Origin: Rhizophagus clarus
Lineage: Eukaryota > Glomeromycota > Glomeromycetes > Glomerales > Glomeraceae
Assembly (NCBI GenBank): GCA_015698045.1
Contig: BLAL01000060.1
Location: forward strand, 870,501 to 934,500
DNA length: 64,000 bases
Direction of reading: 5' to 3'
In this document: positions 45,160-56,599 of the stretch, piece by piece
Numbering within the stretch: the first letter of the stretch is position 1
How the letters are laid out: every line of letters begins with the position of its first letter
Notes under the pieces: generated by a model
Database searches by the model: none
What the model saw: the letters and a program-made list of their open reading frames with translations, nothing else
Told to the model about the DNA's origin: nothing
Program-made: the position numbers and the translations under genes

Positions 45160-46760
45160 TCCGAAATATTTAAACATTCATTATACCTCTTAAAATACTG
45201 TAAAAATTAATTTCTTTACAGGAATAATTCATTTCACTGTGATTCTTTATCTATGAAAAGAGATTGTCTTTTTTTAAAAAAAAATTTTTATAAACGAAAA
45301 CAAAATAACCTTTTATAAAGTAATATTTACCTTCTCTTCAAAAGTAATTTTTTGGTAAACTTTTTTAATGTTAGAATTGTTTAAATTTAAATTGCTAATA
45401 TTAACACGCATTTTTAATTCAGACAGTAAAAAACTGAGCGTGATTATATGCTATTCATTTCCGCGTAGATCATTACCTATAGAAATTGGCTGTGCGAAAC
45501 CCCAGGATATGGGGGTTCTTTAAACAATTACGTAATTACGTAATATTACATTTATATCGTACAATGATTCTGAACACGATAGAAGTCGGGTAAATATTAT
45601 CTTATATTTACACAAATAATTTTTTTTATATATTATTTTATTTCAAGACTTAATATATCGGGCTATCCTCCGAGACAGTAGCTTTGGTACAAATCCAATT
45701 AAAAGGACACACTATTTATAATGTAGCTCGTTTTATAAGTTAAAGGTTATCTTATTATATCAAGATTTAAATCAAATTGCTCTTTAAGTAATTGTTTGGC
45801 TTGGAAGAGGATAAGAATTGCAATTATATTTCGTCATTTTTTCTTTACGCGCGTCATTTGTATTATATCGCCGATTAACTCTCGGGATCAAATATGAGCT
45901 CACTAACGATGATTAGGATTTAATATAACAGATAATGCTAACTGAATTATTTAAAATCTTCATCCTTTATCTACTGATCTTCAAATTAATCAAACCGTTA
46001 CAAATATCTTTTGATTGCAAATATCATATGTCAAAAGATCTAATTGGAATTGATGATTTGAAAATGGATTATGTCGAGAAGCAATGACCCCGTAAACTGT
46101 TTGATTTTGTTTACAACGATCGTGTTCCTTAGATTAAAGAGGTATGACCGGATCCAAACCACTTTATCGATACATGAAATATTCATGCGTTAAATGCGTC
46201 AGGAAACAACACGTTGCACGTTGCTGACACTGAATTATCAACCTCTTTATATTTATTTTGTTAACACGTATATTCTAATTCATTTATTAAAACCTTAGGC
46301 ACATATCGAAGTTAATGGATTTAGGTGATACTACTTAATTACCCAATAATAAGATTATTTATATAGGTAAGTGAAATATTCCTTGTATGTGTTTTGTTTA
46401 TTTTATTAATGAACACTTATTGATTAGGTAGTTTCACTAGTTTGGGTGAAATGACGATTTCATTTGGTACCCTGGTACAAAAGCTGTGCCGAATATATTA
46501 CAACCAAAATATCAAATGAATTCATTTTAAAATTGAGGGAAATCATGGCAAGAATAATCCAGTAATACATTGATAATGTGAAGAGTAACACATGAAGTCT
46601 AAAAACAGATTTATAATACTTGAAGCTTAATGATTTAATTATGACTGTGAAAAATGAGGACAGTGAAACTCTCATAAAAATGGTTTTACGGGTAAATTAT
46701 CCTTTTTTTTTAATACTTAACAAACGTTCTTGCTTATAATTAAATTAGCTACTGTAATAT
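45160..46760. other. No supported feature
   Basis: Mostly AT-rich sequence with somewhat higher GC around 45880-46210. No gene, RNA or bounded repeat could be supported. Confidence 0.4.
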
Positions 46761-46763
46761 AGG

Positions 46764-46820
46764 AAAAATTTATATTTAACCGGTTAAGTTACCGGTTACC
46801 GGTAATTATTCTATTAATTT
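46764..46820. repeat. AACCGGTTA block flanking the mariner element, left copy
   Basis: AAAAATTTATATTTAACCGG followed by ACCGGTTACCGG and AATTATTCTATTAATTT. The same block in the same orientation lies just beyond the other end of the transposon at 50341-50410. Confidence 0.7.
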
Positions 46821-46851
46821 CATTTGCCTATAATAGTTTTAGTTTAATGTA

Positions 46852-49800
46852 CAGTGGGATATCAAAAATCACCGGACAGTTTTTTTTCAGAATTGCATAA
46901 CTGCATTTTCTCAGCATCCAGTGATCATTAAACAATGAACCAAAGCTTGTTAGAATCACCATAACAAGATGCATTGAATGGTATTATCTTGTATCTCTAG
47001 CATTAATAGGTAATTAGTTATTGTCAAGTATTTATAAACAGTAAAATAGGAATAACTTTTCATCCTCTAATGCTAAAAACATAAAAATAATACCATTCGA
47101 TTTGTCTTGTTATGGCGAATCTAACAAGATATGCCTCATCATTCTATGATTAATGGGCAATGAAACGCCTTGATACTTTTATTTTTCATTATTAAAAAAA
47201 TTTTCAAAAATCATGATTTTAAAATAAACTTTAAATGGAGTTTAAATGTCACCCGGTGATCATACAAAGATGATCAAAAGCTCATTAGATTCGTCTCATT
47301 GAGATGCATTGAATGGTGGTATTTATATATTTCTAGCATTAATAGATAGTTAATTATGATCAATTCTCTCTAAATTAAAAAATGGTGATAACTTTTTATC
47401 TATTGATGCTAGAGATATAAAATATTGCCATTTAATGTGTCTCATTATGATAAATATAATGAGCTTTTTTTGTTTTTATATTACCACCAGACAAGTAAAC
47501 GCCTTGATGTTTCTACATGTCAATATTAAAAAAATTGTTAAAAAAATATAATTTTAAAATAAACTTTAAATGGAGTTTAAATGTCACCCAGTGATCATAC
47601 AAAGATAATCAAAGGCTCATTAGATTCGTCTCATTGAGATGCATCGAATGGTAGTATTTATATATATATCTTTAACATATATAGGCAATAAGTTATGACA
47701 AATATTCTCTAAATGATAAAGTGCAAATAACTTTTTACCTACTAATGTTAGTATTATAAAAAATACTGTCATTTAATGCATTTCATTTTGATAAATATAA
47801 TGAGCTTTTTTTTATCTTTATTTAATATACTGTATTCTAAATATTCAAAGCCAAATGCATAAAGCCAAATATGATGCAAAGCAAGTCAAGTATATTAAGC
47901 CAAAAATTAAAAAAATATATAAACATTAAAATTTTTACCAATTTGTATTTATGATAATATTTATTTTTTATAAATATTTTTTTTAAAAAAATTTCTTTAC
48001 TATTAAAAAAGTCTTTAAAATTATATAGTTTCTTCTTTTCCTTAATATTATAAATTATAAAAAAATAATAAATTATTTAAATGGCTGCTACCCAACGTAA
48101 AGAACTTACAGAATTCCAGCGTGGTGAAATAATAGGTGCTTGGAAATGTGATTTTAGCATAAGAAAAATAAGTGAAATATTAAAACATTCAAAAAGTACA
48201 GTTCATGAAGTTATTGCTGCATATAAAGAAGGATTTGAAACACTACCTTCACGAAGTGGTAGACCACCTATTATAACAGAAAGAGATGGCCGCCATTTAA
48301 TGCAAACTCTTAATAAAAACCGAAAAACTACTATTGATGAATTGTGTGAAAACTTTACTACTTCTACTTCAATAGAGGCAAGCCCAATTACTATCAAACG
48401 ATATCTCCATAAAAATAATATTTATGGAGGAGTTGGAGCAAAAAAACCCTTTGTAAATGCAGCTAATAAAATGAAAAGATTAAAATGGGCTAAACAAAAA
48501 GTAAAGTGGATAAATGAATGGGAAAACATTATTTGGAGTGATGAATCTAAATTTGAAGTATTTGGTGGTGATGGAAAAAGATATGTTTGGAGAACTCCTC
48601 AGGAAAAATATAATCCAAAATGTCTTATTCCTACATTTAAATCAGGTCAAGAAAGTGTAATGATTTGGGGTTGTTTTGTAAAAAATAAATTAGGTCCATT
48701 AGTTAAATTAGAAGGTAAAATAACAGCAAATGTCTATGTAAAAGAAATACTTGAAAAACATTTATTGCCCTTTATAAATAATTTAGAAGATAAAGAAAAT
48801 TATATTTTTCAAGAAGATAATGCTCCTATTCATACAGCAAATATAGCAAAAAAGTGGAAAGAAGATAATAATATTGCAAGCTTACCATGGCCTGCACAAA
48901 GTCCAGATTTGAATCCTATAGAAAATCTATGGGATGAATTGGAAAGAAAAGTCAGAAATCATAGACCATTACCAAAAAATCAAGATGATTTATGGAAGAT
49001 TTTACAAGAAGAATGGTTAAATCTTGATGAAAAAATATATAAAAATCTTGTAGATAGTATACCACGCCATGTTGCTGCAGTTATTGAAAATAAAGGTGAT
49101 CCTACAAAATATTAATAATAAAATAATAAATATTTTTTTTTTATAATTAAAAATGTATTTTTTGTCAAAAACTTTAACTACACTTATTTTATTACTATTT
49201 AATTTTTTTCAATGAGATGAATCTAATGAGCTTTTAATCAACTTTGTATAATCACTGAGTAATATTTTAATCCTATTTAAATTAATTCTAAAATTACATT
49301 TTTTTAATAAATTTTTTTAATATTAACATTTAGAAACATCAAGGCATTTTCTCATCTGGTGGTAATATTAAAACAAAAAAAGCTCATTATATTTATCATA
49401 ATGAGACACATTAAATGGTAGTATTTTACATCTCTAGTATCAATAGATAAAAAGTTATAACCACTTTTTAATTTAAAGAATATTGATCATAATTAACTAT
49501 CTATTAATGCTAGAAATCTAAAAATACCACCATTCAATGCATCTCAATGAGACGAATCTAATGAGCTTTTGATTATCTTTGTATGATCACTGGGTGACAT
49601 TTAAACTCCATTTAAAGTTTATTCTAAAATTATATTTTTTTAACAATTTTTTTAATATTGACATGTAGAAACATCAAGGCGTTTAATTATCTGGTGGTAA
49701 TATAAAAACAAAAAAAGCTCATTATATTTATCATAATGAGACACATTAAATGGCAGTATTTTAAATCTCTAGCATTAATAGATAAAATGTTATCACCATT

Positions 49801-50330
49801 TTTTAATTTAGAGATTATTGATCATAATTAACTATCTATTAATGCTAGAAATATATAAATACCACCATTCAATGCATCTCAATGAGACGAATCTAATGAT
49901 CCTTTGATCATCTTTGTATGATCACTGGGTGACATTTAAACTCCATTTAAAGTTTATTTTAAAATCATGATTTTTGAAAATTTTTTTAATAATGAAAAAT
50001 AAAAGTATCAAGGCGTTTCATTGCCCATTAATCATAGAATGATGAGGCATATCTTGTTAGATTCGCCATAACAAGACAAATCGAATGGTATTATTTTTAT
50101 GTTTTTAGCATTAGAGACTGAAAAATTATTCCTATTTTACTGTTTATAAATACTTGACAATAACTAATTACCTATTAATGCTAGAGATACACAGATAACA
50201 TCATTCAATGCGCCTTGTTATGGTGATTCTAACAAGCTTTGGTTCATTGCTTAATGATCACTGGATGCTGAGAAAATGCGGTTAAGCAATTCTGAAAAAA
50301 AACTGTCCGGTGATTTTTGATATCCCACTG
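46852..50330 (+). mobile_element. Tc1/mariner-type transposon with very long inverted repeats, 3479 bp
   Basis: Both ends read CAGTGGGATATCAAAAATCA, and TA flanks them (46850-46851, 50331-50332). The inverted arms are each about 1 kb: a nearly identical outer ~300 bp, then internal blocks containing TCTCATTGAGATGCAT and GTATGATCACTGG-type words. The left arm has two such blocks and the right arm three, so the arms differ in copy number. One intact transposase gene lies between them. Probably autonomous and recent. Confidence 0.94.
48081..49115 (+). CDS. Tc1/mariner-type transposase (DD34E), 344 aa, intact
   Basis: Mobilises the surrounding long-inverted-repeat element at TA sites. An N-terminal helix-turn-helix (FSIRKISEILKHSKSTVHEV) is followed by SRSGRPP and a second DNA-binding part to about residue 130. 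The catalytic triad is Asp in IIWSDESKFEVF, Asp in IFQEDNAPIH and Glu in SPDLNPIENLWDELE, with 34 residues between the last two. Length is normal; ATG to TAA is uninterrupted, without introns. It differs strongly from the other intact transposase in this window, so the two elements belong to different families. Confidence 0.96.
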   Translation: MAATQRKELTEFQRGEIIGAWKCDFSIRKISEILKHSKSTVHEVIAAYKEGFETLPSRSGRPPIITERDGRHLMQTLNKNRKTTIDELCENFTTSTSIEASPITIKRYLHKNNIYGGVGAKKPFVNAANKMKRLKWAKQKVKWINEWENIIWSDESKFEVFGGDGKRYVWRTPQEKYNPKCLIPTFKSGQESVMIWGCFVKNKLGPLVKLEGKITANVYVKEILEKHLLPFINNLEDKENYIFQEDNAPIHTANIAKKWKEDNNIASLPWPAQSPDLNPIENLWDELERKVRNHRPLPKNQDDLWKILQEEWLNLDEKIYKNLVDSIPRHVAAVIENKGDPTKY

Positions 50331-50340
50331 TAATCAAGTA

Positions 50341-50410
50341 AAAATTTATATTTAACCGGTTAGGTCACCGGTTAAGTTTCTGGTTACCGGAAATTATTTT
50401 ATTAATTTAT
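50341..50410. repeat. AACCGGTTA block flanking the mariner element, right copy
   Basis: AAAATTTATATTTAACCGGT, then CACCGGTTAAG, GGTTACCGG, AAATTATTTTATTAATTT. Direct partner of 46764-46820. The transposon therefore sits between two copies of one sequence, either in a pre-existing tandem repeat or within a local duplication. Confidence 0.7.
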
Positions 50411-50719
50411 CCGATTATTTGTTAATCAATTAACTTGTTAATTAACTGGTTATTAAACATTAACTTGATTTTATAAAATAATCAGTTTATTATAAAATTT
50501 ATAATATGCATATACAGTATCTCTATATTTTTATTTATTACAATGAATTTTTTCGTCTTACGTTTGCTACCGAATGTTTTGTTAAATATCAAACATTAAC
50601 ATTATACAAAAATATTTATTCTAATATCATTAATCAATTGGAAAAGCTTTATTATTAAGAATTTTATTTACAAACTTGCTAACAATACCATAATATTTAG
50701 ATTTGAGTACCCCAGATAT

Positions 50720-51560
50720 ATAGTGGTATTTTGATCTTATCAAACTTTTTAAAAAGAGATAAAATCATTAAAAGATTCTAATTGCTCTTAGGCCAGTTTG
50801 TGCTAATCTAACTAATATTTGTAATAATTCTTCATGTTTTCTGAACCTTGCTCATAGTTATCCCCATCTCAATTATCATCAACAATTAAACTTAACTTTT
50901 TTAAACCATGACAATATCTTAATAATTCTTCAAATTGTTCTCTGCTATTAGTGATTAAATTGACTGTCACATTTATGGTAACATGATCTAGATTTAAATG
51001 TCCCAGATAATAATATATATAAGTTTATATACCCATCAATTACTTCATTATATGAATATTTAATAAACAATTTGTGCATCCTGTAATATTTGCTCCTTTT
51101 TCTAAAGCTTGCTCCATTAAAATAAATATTATCAGATTTTTTTTTACTAATACAAGAACACTTCATCTAAATTTATATTAAACTATAAAAAAACCCATTA
51201 TCATAACAAACCTATCAATTCTTAATTCAATGCATTTGTCAATTATTTCCATATTTTAATATTATAAGGATCATCTATAATATTGACAACAACTTCTTCG
51301 AAGCCCAAAATAATTCAAATATTTATTTTTAATTTTTAATTATTTCATTATTAATGTCTACAGTTGTATTAATAATGAATCTTATCTATATATTTTGGCA
51401 ATTACGTGCTAATTCATAAAAGTATAAAAAACAAATAGATGAATCACATATTAATTCGAGATATATTAAAATATTTGGTGGTTGATTGAAAATTCCAACC
51501 TTGAACGTTGCCTTATTAAGAGACAGCAAATTTCTTGTATATTTAATGGATTAAAATTTT
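50720..51560 (-). pseudogene. F-box/LRR-type protein relic
   Basis: Minus-strand pieces in order: LICDSSICFLYFYELARNCQ (near 51445), VDINNEIIKNKNKYLNYFGL, LMEQALEKGANITGCTNC (51120-51065), YYLGHLNLDHVTINV and EQFEELLRYCHGLKKLSLIV (50945-50885). From memory of the family, these match the C-terminal part of the large Rhizophagus F-box protein family, which selects ubiquitination substrates. Frames change and stops intervene, and no F-box N-terminus is visible. A decayed fragment. Confidence 0.55.
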
Positions 51561-51758
51561 GGAATTCTACAATCGTTCCCCATTGAACCAAATAAAAAAA
51601 GAGGTGTTATTATAAGAAAAGTTATATGATATAATTATAGAAAGAGATGTTATCATAGGTCCAAAATATGTGTGTTTATAAAATAAAATTTTATATATAG
51701 AAAATGAATTAATAATAATAATAGATAATATAGATAATTATATATTTTGATCAATATA

Positions 51759-52145
51759 CAGTCAAATCTTGATATACTAAACTTGCAGTTCAAGAACAAA
51801 AGTTTGGTATATAGTAGGTGTTTGGTATGTAAATCTCTTTATATATCAAACTCTCATAAGTTTGCGGCAAAAGTTTAGTATATAAACATATCACGTGATT
51901 TGAAAACTTAATTTTAGTAAGAATTAATCATTAAGATTGACATAAATCCAGCCAAATAATCATGTTTGGTATATCGAAAGTTTTTTTAATATACTTTATT
52001 ATAAACAGTAAATCAATAAAAGTTCAGTATACGTTATATAGAGTTTTATATGATATTAGGTATATCAAGATTATTTTAAATATTATGATATCAGTAAGTT
52101 GAGAATTTGTTATATCATGGGGTTTATTATATCAAGATTAGACTG
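51759..52145. mobile_element. TA-flanked MITE, 387 bp
   Basis: Ends CAGTCAAATCTTGATATA and, inverted, CAGTCTAATCTTGATATA. TA flanks both (51757-51758, 52146-52147). The interior repeats AAAGTTTGGTATATA-like words in both orientations. No coding capacity. Termini and TA target fit a Tc1/mariner-type non-autonomous element. Confidence 0.85.
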
Positions 52146-52528
52146 TATATCTCTTCAGCGTTATTTATATTAATCACATCCTCATTAGAGGCAGGTATCA
52201 CCAGGTATACTAGTAGATATTTCTATATTAAAAAAATAAATTCATTAAAAAAATTATTCAACAAAAAAAAAAAATAATAATCATTCAAAATTTTAAATAA
52301 CATACCATATTAATACAATTTACAAAAAACCTTCCTCATTTATATCAAACTTAGTAGAAGTGAAAGTACCAAATTTAACTCTCTTTAATATCTTTTGGCC
52401 TGTATAAATTTTTTCTCCATCTCCTAACTACTGATTTTTTTTGCCAAGTGATCATTATTCAAAACAAAGAATTATTTTTGAAAAAATAATCTTTAATTAA
52501 AGTATTTCCATAACAGATAAATTGATAA

Positions 52529-52698
52529 GGGCAGTGACATATATTAGCTAATATTTTAAGGGGTGGGGGTAAGCAAAAATCTTAGGTTACACAATTTTTA
52601 AAAAATATGATTGGTTACACGTAATCAAGATATCTTACCTGGGGGTGGGGGGTAAGCGTTTATAGTAAAAAAATATTAGCTAATATATATCACTGCCC
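52529..52698. mobile_element. PIF/Harbinger-type MITE, 170 bp
   Basis: GGGCAGTGACATATATTAGC at the left is matched, inverted, by GGGCAGTGATATATATTAGC at the right. TAA flanks both ends (52526-52528, 52699-52701), the 3-bp target typical of PIF/Harbinger. The interior contains two GGGGTGGGGGTAAGC-like segments. Non-coding. Confidence 0.85.
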
Positions 52699-52709
52699 TA
52701 AATGTGATG

Positions 52710-54230
52710 CTCAGTTCAATTGCTGTTAGCAGATGACAGATATAAATTTCTTTTTGTTGATGTAAATTCCTTAAGTTGATATTACGTTCCTAAGTTACGT
52801 TACTGATGTTACTGAACTTGTCCTTTTTGTTGATAATAGGGTCATTCAGATAAATTAAAATATAAAATACTCTCTCATACAGAGTAATTCATAATAAAAA
52901 AATATAATATATGTTAAATGTATTTAAAATAATTAAATGTATTAATCATAAAAATTTTGTAATAATAGTTGTTGTTGATATTTGCTCTATTTCTTTTTAA
53001 CATTTCATTTCTGAAATAAATAAACCTATTTATTGTTTTCTTTGTCTTCATCTTATTTTTTTTCAATATTGTATGAAACAAATTAAATTTCATCCATGAT
53101 AATAAAGATAAGTAATATTTTTTAAAATTGTTAAGAAGAACAAAATGATTAAGGAGGTATTATCATTACATTGTAATATAAAATGTTATTTTCCACATCT
53201 TAAAAGGAGTTTATTTAAACTCTCATGTTTCTACCTTTATCATTAATATTTAGTCTTTTCGTAATTTGAAAAAATAGGATTTAAAAATATTTGTTATAAT
53301 TGAAATTTAAATTTGACTATATTTATTTTTCAATTCGACCAATAAAAATATTTCTTCTTAATATGTTCTATTATAAATTATGTTTTTTCTATTTGTCATA
53401 AATAGTTTAAAAGAATAAAGTTGTAACTCACTATGGTAAAGTAAATGATACGTAAAAAAAACAGTTATAGGTGCTCTGGTTTTTGGTCTAGAAATATAAG
53501 TTAAGGATTATTCCAGCTAATTCTTTCACAGAAGCATTAATCATTAACTGTACAAAAAAATTTTTCTTATCAATCCAGATAAATCTGTCATCTGTTTATC
53601 TATATCTGAAATCTGTGATTATCTGGAGGTCATAATTATGTATATGACAAATAATGGGCATGACAAACAAGTTTTTACTAATAGAAAAAATTCTGTTCCC
53701 AGAATACTTAATAAAAATAAGAAAATAAAGGGTGTGATACTGAATGACAAATATTTTACTATGATTATACGACCCCCTTCAAAAATGAATTTATGCTATT
53801 AGTCGTAAACATTAACTAATAAAAAAGTAGGTTTATTACATAAAGAGCTGATCATCATTATCTGAAAATAAACTTTATGTTCTCTCTTTTCTTAATTTGA
53901 ATAAGGGCTGAATGCTTAAGCCATACTGGAGTGTGACAATTTGTTAGCCTGATCTATCATTCAGATGTATAAAATAGGGTTTTTGCTCCATTATTATTAT
54001 ATATACGTTAATCACAAGGCTCATTATGAGTATGTTCAAATAGTGAAAATGTTTGAACATATAGTAGTCTAAAGAATGTATATTTTTTACAATCTAAGAT
54101 ACCATTGTGTATTTATAAGTAAGTTGAAATTTTTTATTGAATTCTAGTGTGATTTAAAAATTATTATATCAGAAGTGATTCTGAATTACTTTTTAAAATT
54201 ATTATGTGAATTAATTCATAAATTACCGTA
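52710..54230. other. No supported feature
   Basis: AT-rich sequence; no gene, RNA or bounded element recognised on either strand. Confidence 0.45.
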
Positions 54231-54232
54231 TA

Positions 54233-54888
54233 TTACGGGCCACAGTACCCTGGGTATCTTGCAAATTTTGGGGGTTTTGGCCTGTACCTGGGGGTACTGT
54301 ACACGGGTGGATACTATACATAGGGGGGGTATAGGATTTTTAAAATACCCGGAGTACATGCTATGTATAATACCGATTGGTAAAACGTAAAAAAAATGCC
54401 GAAACTGATTGTTCTGGCATTTTTATATGTAAAGTAAAAAAAACGCTGAAACTGACTGTTCTGGCATTTTTTATATGTAAAATAAAAAAAATCATCGAAA
54501 CTGATTGTTCTGGCGTTTTTTATATGTAAAGTAAAAAAAATGCTGAAATGATTGTTCTGGCATTTTTTTATATATAAAAACGCAAAAAAATGCTAAAACT
54601 GACTGTTCTGACATTTTTATATATATAAAAACGCAAAAAAAAATGCTGAAACTGACTGTTCCAGCGTTTTTTATATGTAAAGTAAAAAAAAATGCTGAAA
54701 CTAATTGTTCTGGCGTTTTTATATATCTGGAATATACATTATATATTGATCTAGTATTATACCCCGGGTATTTTACAAAATTTTAAGCTTTAAATTGGAA
54801 TTCTCTATGTAAAGTACCCGGGTACTTTAAAATTCTCGTAAATTTCTTGAGGGGGTACTATACATAGGGTGGGTACTGTGGCCCGTGA
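54233..54888. mobile_element. MITE with internal hairpin array, 656 bp
   Basis: Ends TTACGGGCCACAGTACCC and, inverted, TCACGGGCCACAGTACCC, flanked by TATA on both sides. Inside, GTAAAGTAAAAAAAATGC with GAAACTGATTGTTCTGGCAT repeats about seven times with a period near 55-60 bp; each unit can pair AAAATGCC with GGCATTTT. Subterminal GGGTACTATACATAGGG also recurs. Non-coding; the TATA/TA flank suggests a mariner-like mover. Confidence 0.78.
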
Positions 54889-55304
54889 TATATGGTATAT
54901 CATAATTGGAGCAGGATTATAAAATACTGTGTGATCAGAATAGTGCTACTATTGAATTTCAATTATAGCAACAAATACTTAAGAGCAACTCCTATACATA
55001 AAGGTAATTTAAATATATTCTTATATATAATCTTTGAGCAAGTTTGATTCAGTGATATATGCTCAAAATCTAAATATACTAAGAAAGAAGTATCATTAGT
55101 GCTTATCTCTTATCATTTGGCACAACATCAATTCAATATCTTAAAATTGATAAAAAAAAGCTACATCTTTTAATTTTAAACATTCAAATTTAAATATACT
55201 TATTTAAACAAAGTAATTAATATTTATATTTTCTTTTTAATAAAGATTAGAAATGGAAAGGATTTTTTCTCAACTTTTAAAAAGATAGAATAGTAATACA
55301 GATC

Positions 55305-55707
55305 GAAGGCTGTCAAATTGGGAATCATTTAGGCTATCCTATAGGGGTCTAGATGATTCCCAATTTTTTTTAATTTATTTTATCAGGGTACCCGATTGGT
55401 AACTTTAAAATGGCGTAAATTGGGTATATTTAGGTTATCAATAGAATATCAATAGGGTACCTATTCATTTGCAACTGGATATCAATAGGATTGGCCTATT
55501 GATATCTGGTTTCTTTATATTTACTTGTTTGAATTAACCTATTGATATGTATTTTTTTTATCTGGCAGCTTACCGATTGATGCTATAGCATCAATTTGTA
55601 TGCATAATTTTTAAAATGTAATCAATAGGTTATGTCTGATTGTAATGTATAGAGTCAATATGATTCATTGTTACCTAATCATTAATTTTATTATAACTGA
55701 TTTATAT
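55305..55707. repeat. Dispersed repeat, copy 1 (about 400 bp)
   Basis: Highly similar in direct orientation to 60093-60523. It starts GAAGGCTGTCAAATTGGGAA and has an early hairpin (GGGAATCAT with ATGATTCCC), then GTACCCGATTGGTAACTTTA and repeated TATCAATAGG words. It ends at ACTGATTT next to another element. No inverted termini found, so its class is unclear. Confidence 0.75.
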
Positions 55708-55712
55708 TATCT

Positions 55713-56478
55713 CATATCCGCCGATTTTCGGAATTAACAAAATTAGCCTAAATTAAGGAATTTGATGATAATTAGATAAAAATTAAGTTAAATAAGTTTC
55801 ACAAAAAGGATCACTCTTGTGCTACATGATCATATGACACAAATATCGAGAAATTACTTCAACAAAAGTAGCGTTAAAAAATTTTTTTCTTTCGTAAACT
55901 CAATATTAAACTCCCCATCAACTTCCCCATCAAACTTTTCCACCAGTTTTTACATTATGTAAGTTGAGAATTTTGGCAAGTATATTAGTAGTTATTTTAC
56001 ATTAAATATAACTTGGAGCTATTTTTTTATTTTTTTTTCAATAGTTTATAAAAAAAAATTTATTTAGGCAGCAAAATTATTCAAAAATAATCTTTCAATA
56101 AATAAATAATTCTAAGATTAATAACGATGTTTTAGTGAATTTAAATTATATATTGATTAGTTTATTTAGTTAAAATCTATTTGATATTCGTTATTAATTA
56201 TTTTTCAATCAATTTTTTTTCGTTAAATCATTATTCTGGTGCTTATTCTTACTTTTTTTTTAAATAAACTAATTTTATAATATTTTTATTCCTTTTTTTA
56301 GAAATTTCTTCTAGTGGTTTCAGGTTAAAGAGGTAAATTTTTTTGGAAAAGGTCTTAAAAGTTTTTTTAAGTATTTTTTTGGCTTATTTTTTCTTATGCA
56401 GGGACGGTTTTGATCGATTTAAATCGGTACTGCGCCACATAATTGATGATCGGCAAATTCCTCAAATCGGCGCATATG
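55713..56478. mobile_element. Non-autonomous inverted-repeat element, copy 2 (766 bp)
   Basis: Near-identical, same-orientation copy of 43121-43884, with the same CATATCCGCC and GGCGCATATG ends. It lies 5 bp after the dispersed repeat 55305-55707. Differences are few (for example a one-base substitution near 55906 and poly-T length). Confidence 0.82.
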
Positions 56479-56599
56479 TGTTATTAATTTATTTCAATTA
56501 ATTATAAATACTAAATTGATAAATAAATTATTACAAAATTTTTATTGTAAACTAAAAACTACACAAATTTTTTTTTGATTCTAATGGACTGGTCCAAAT

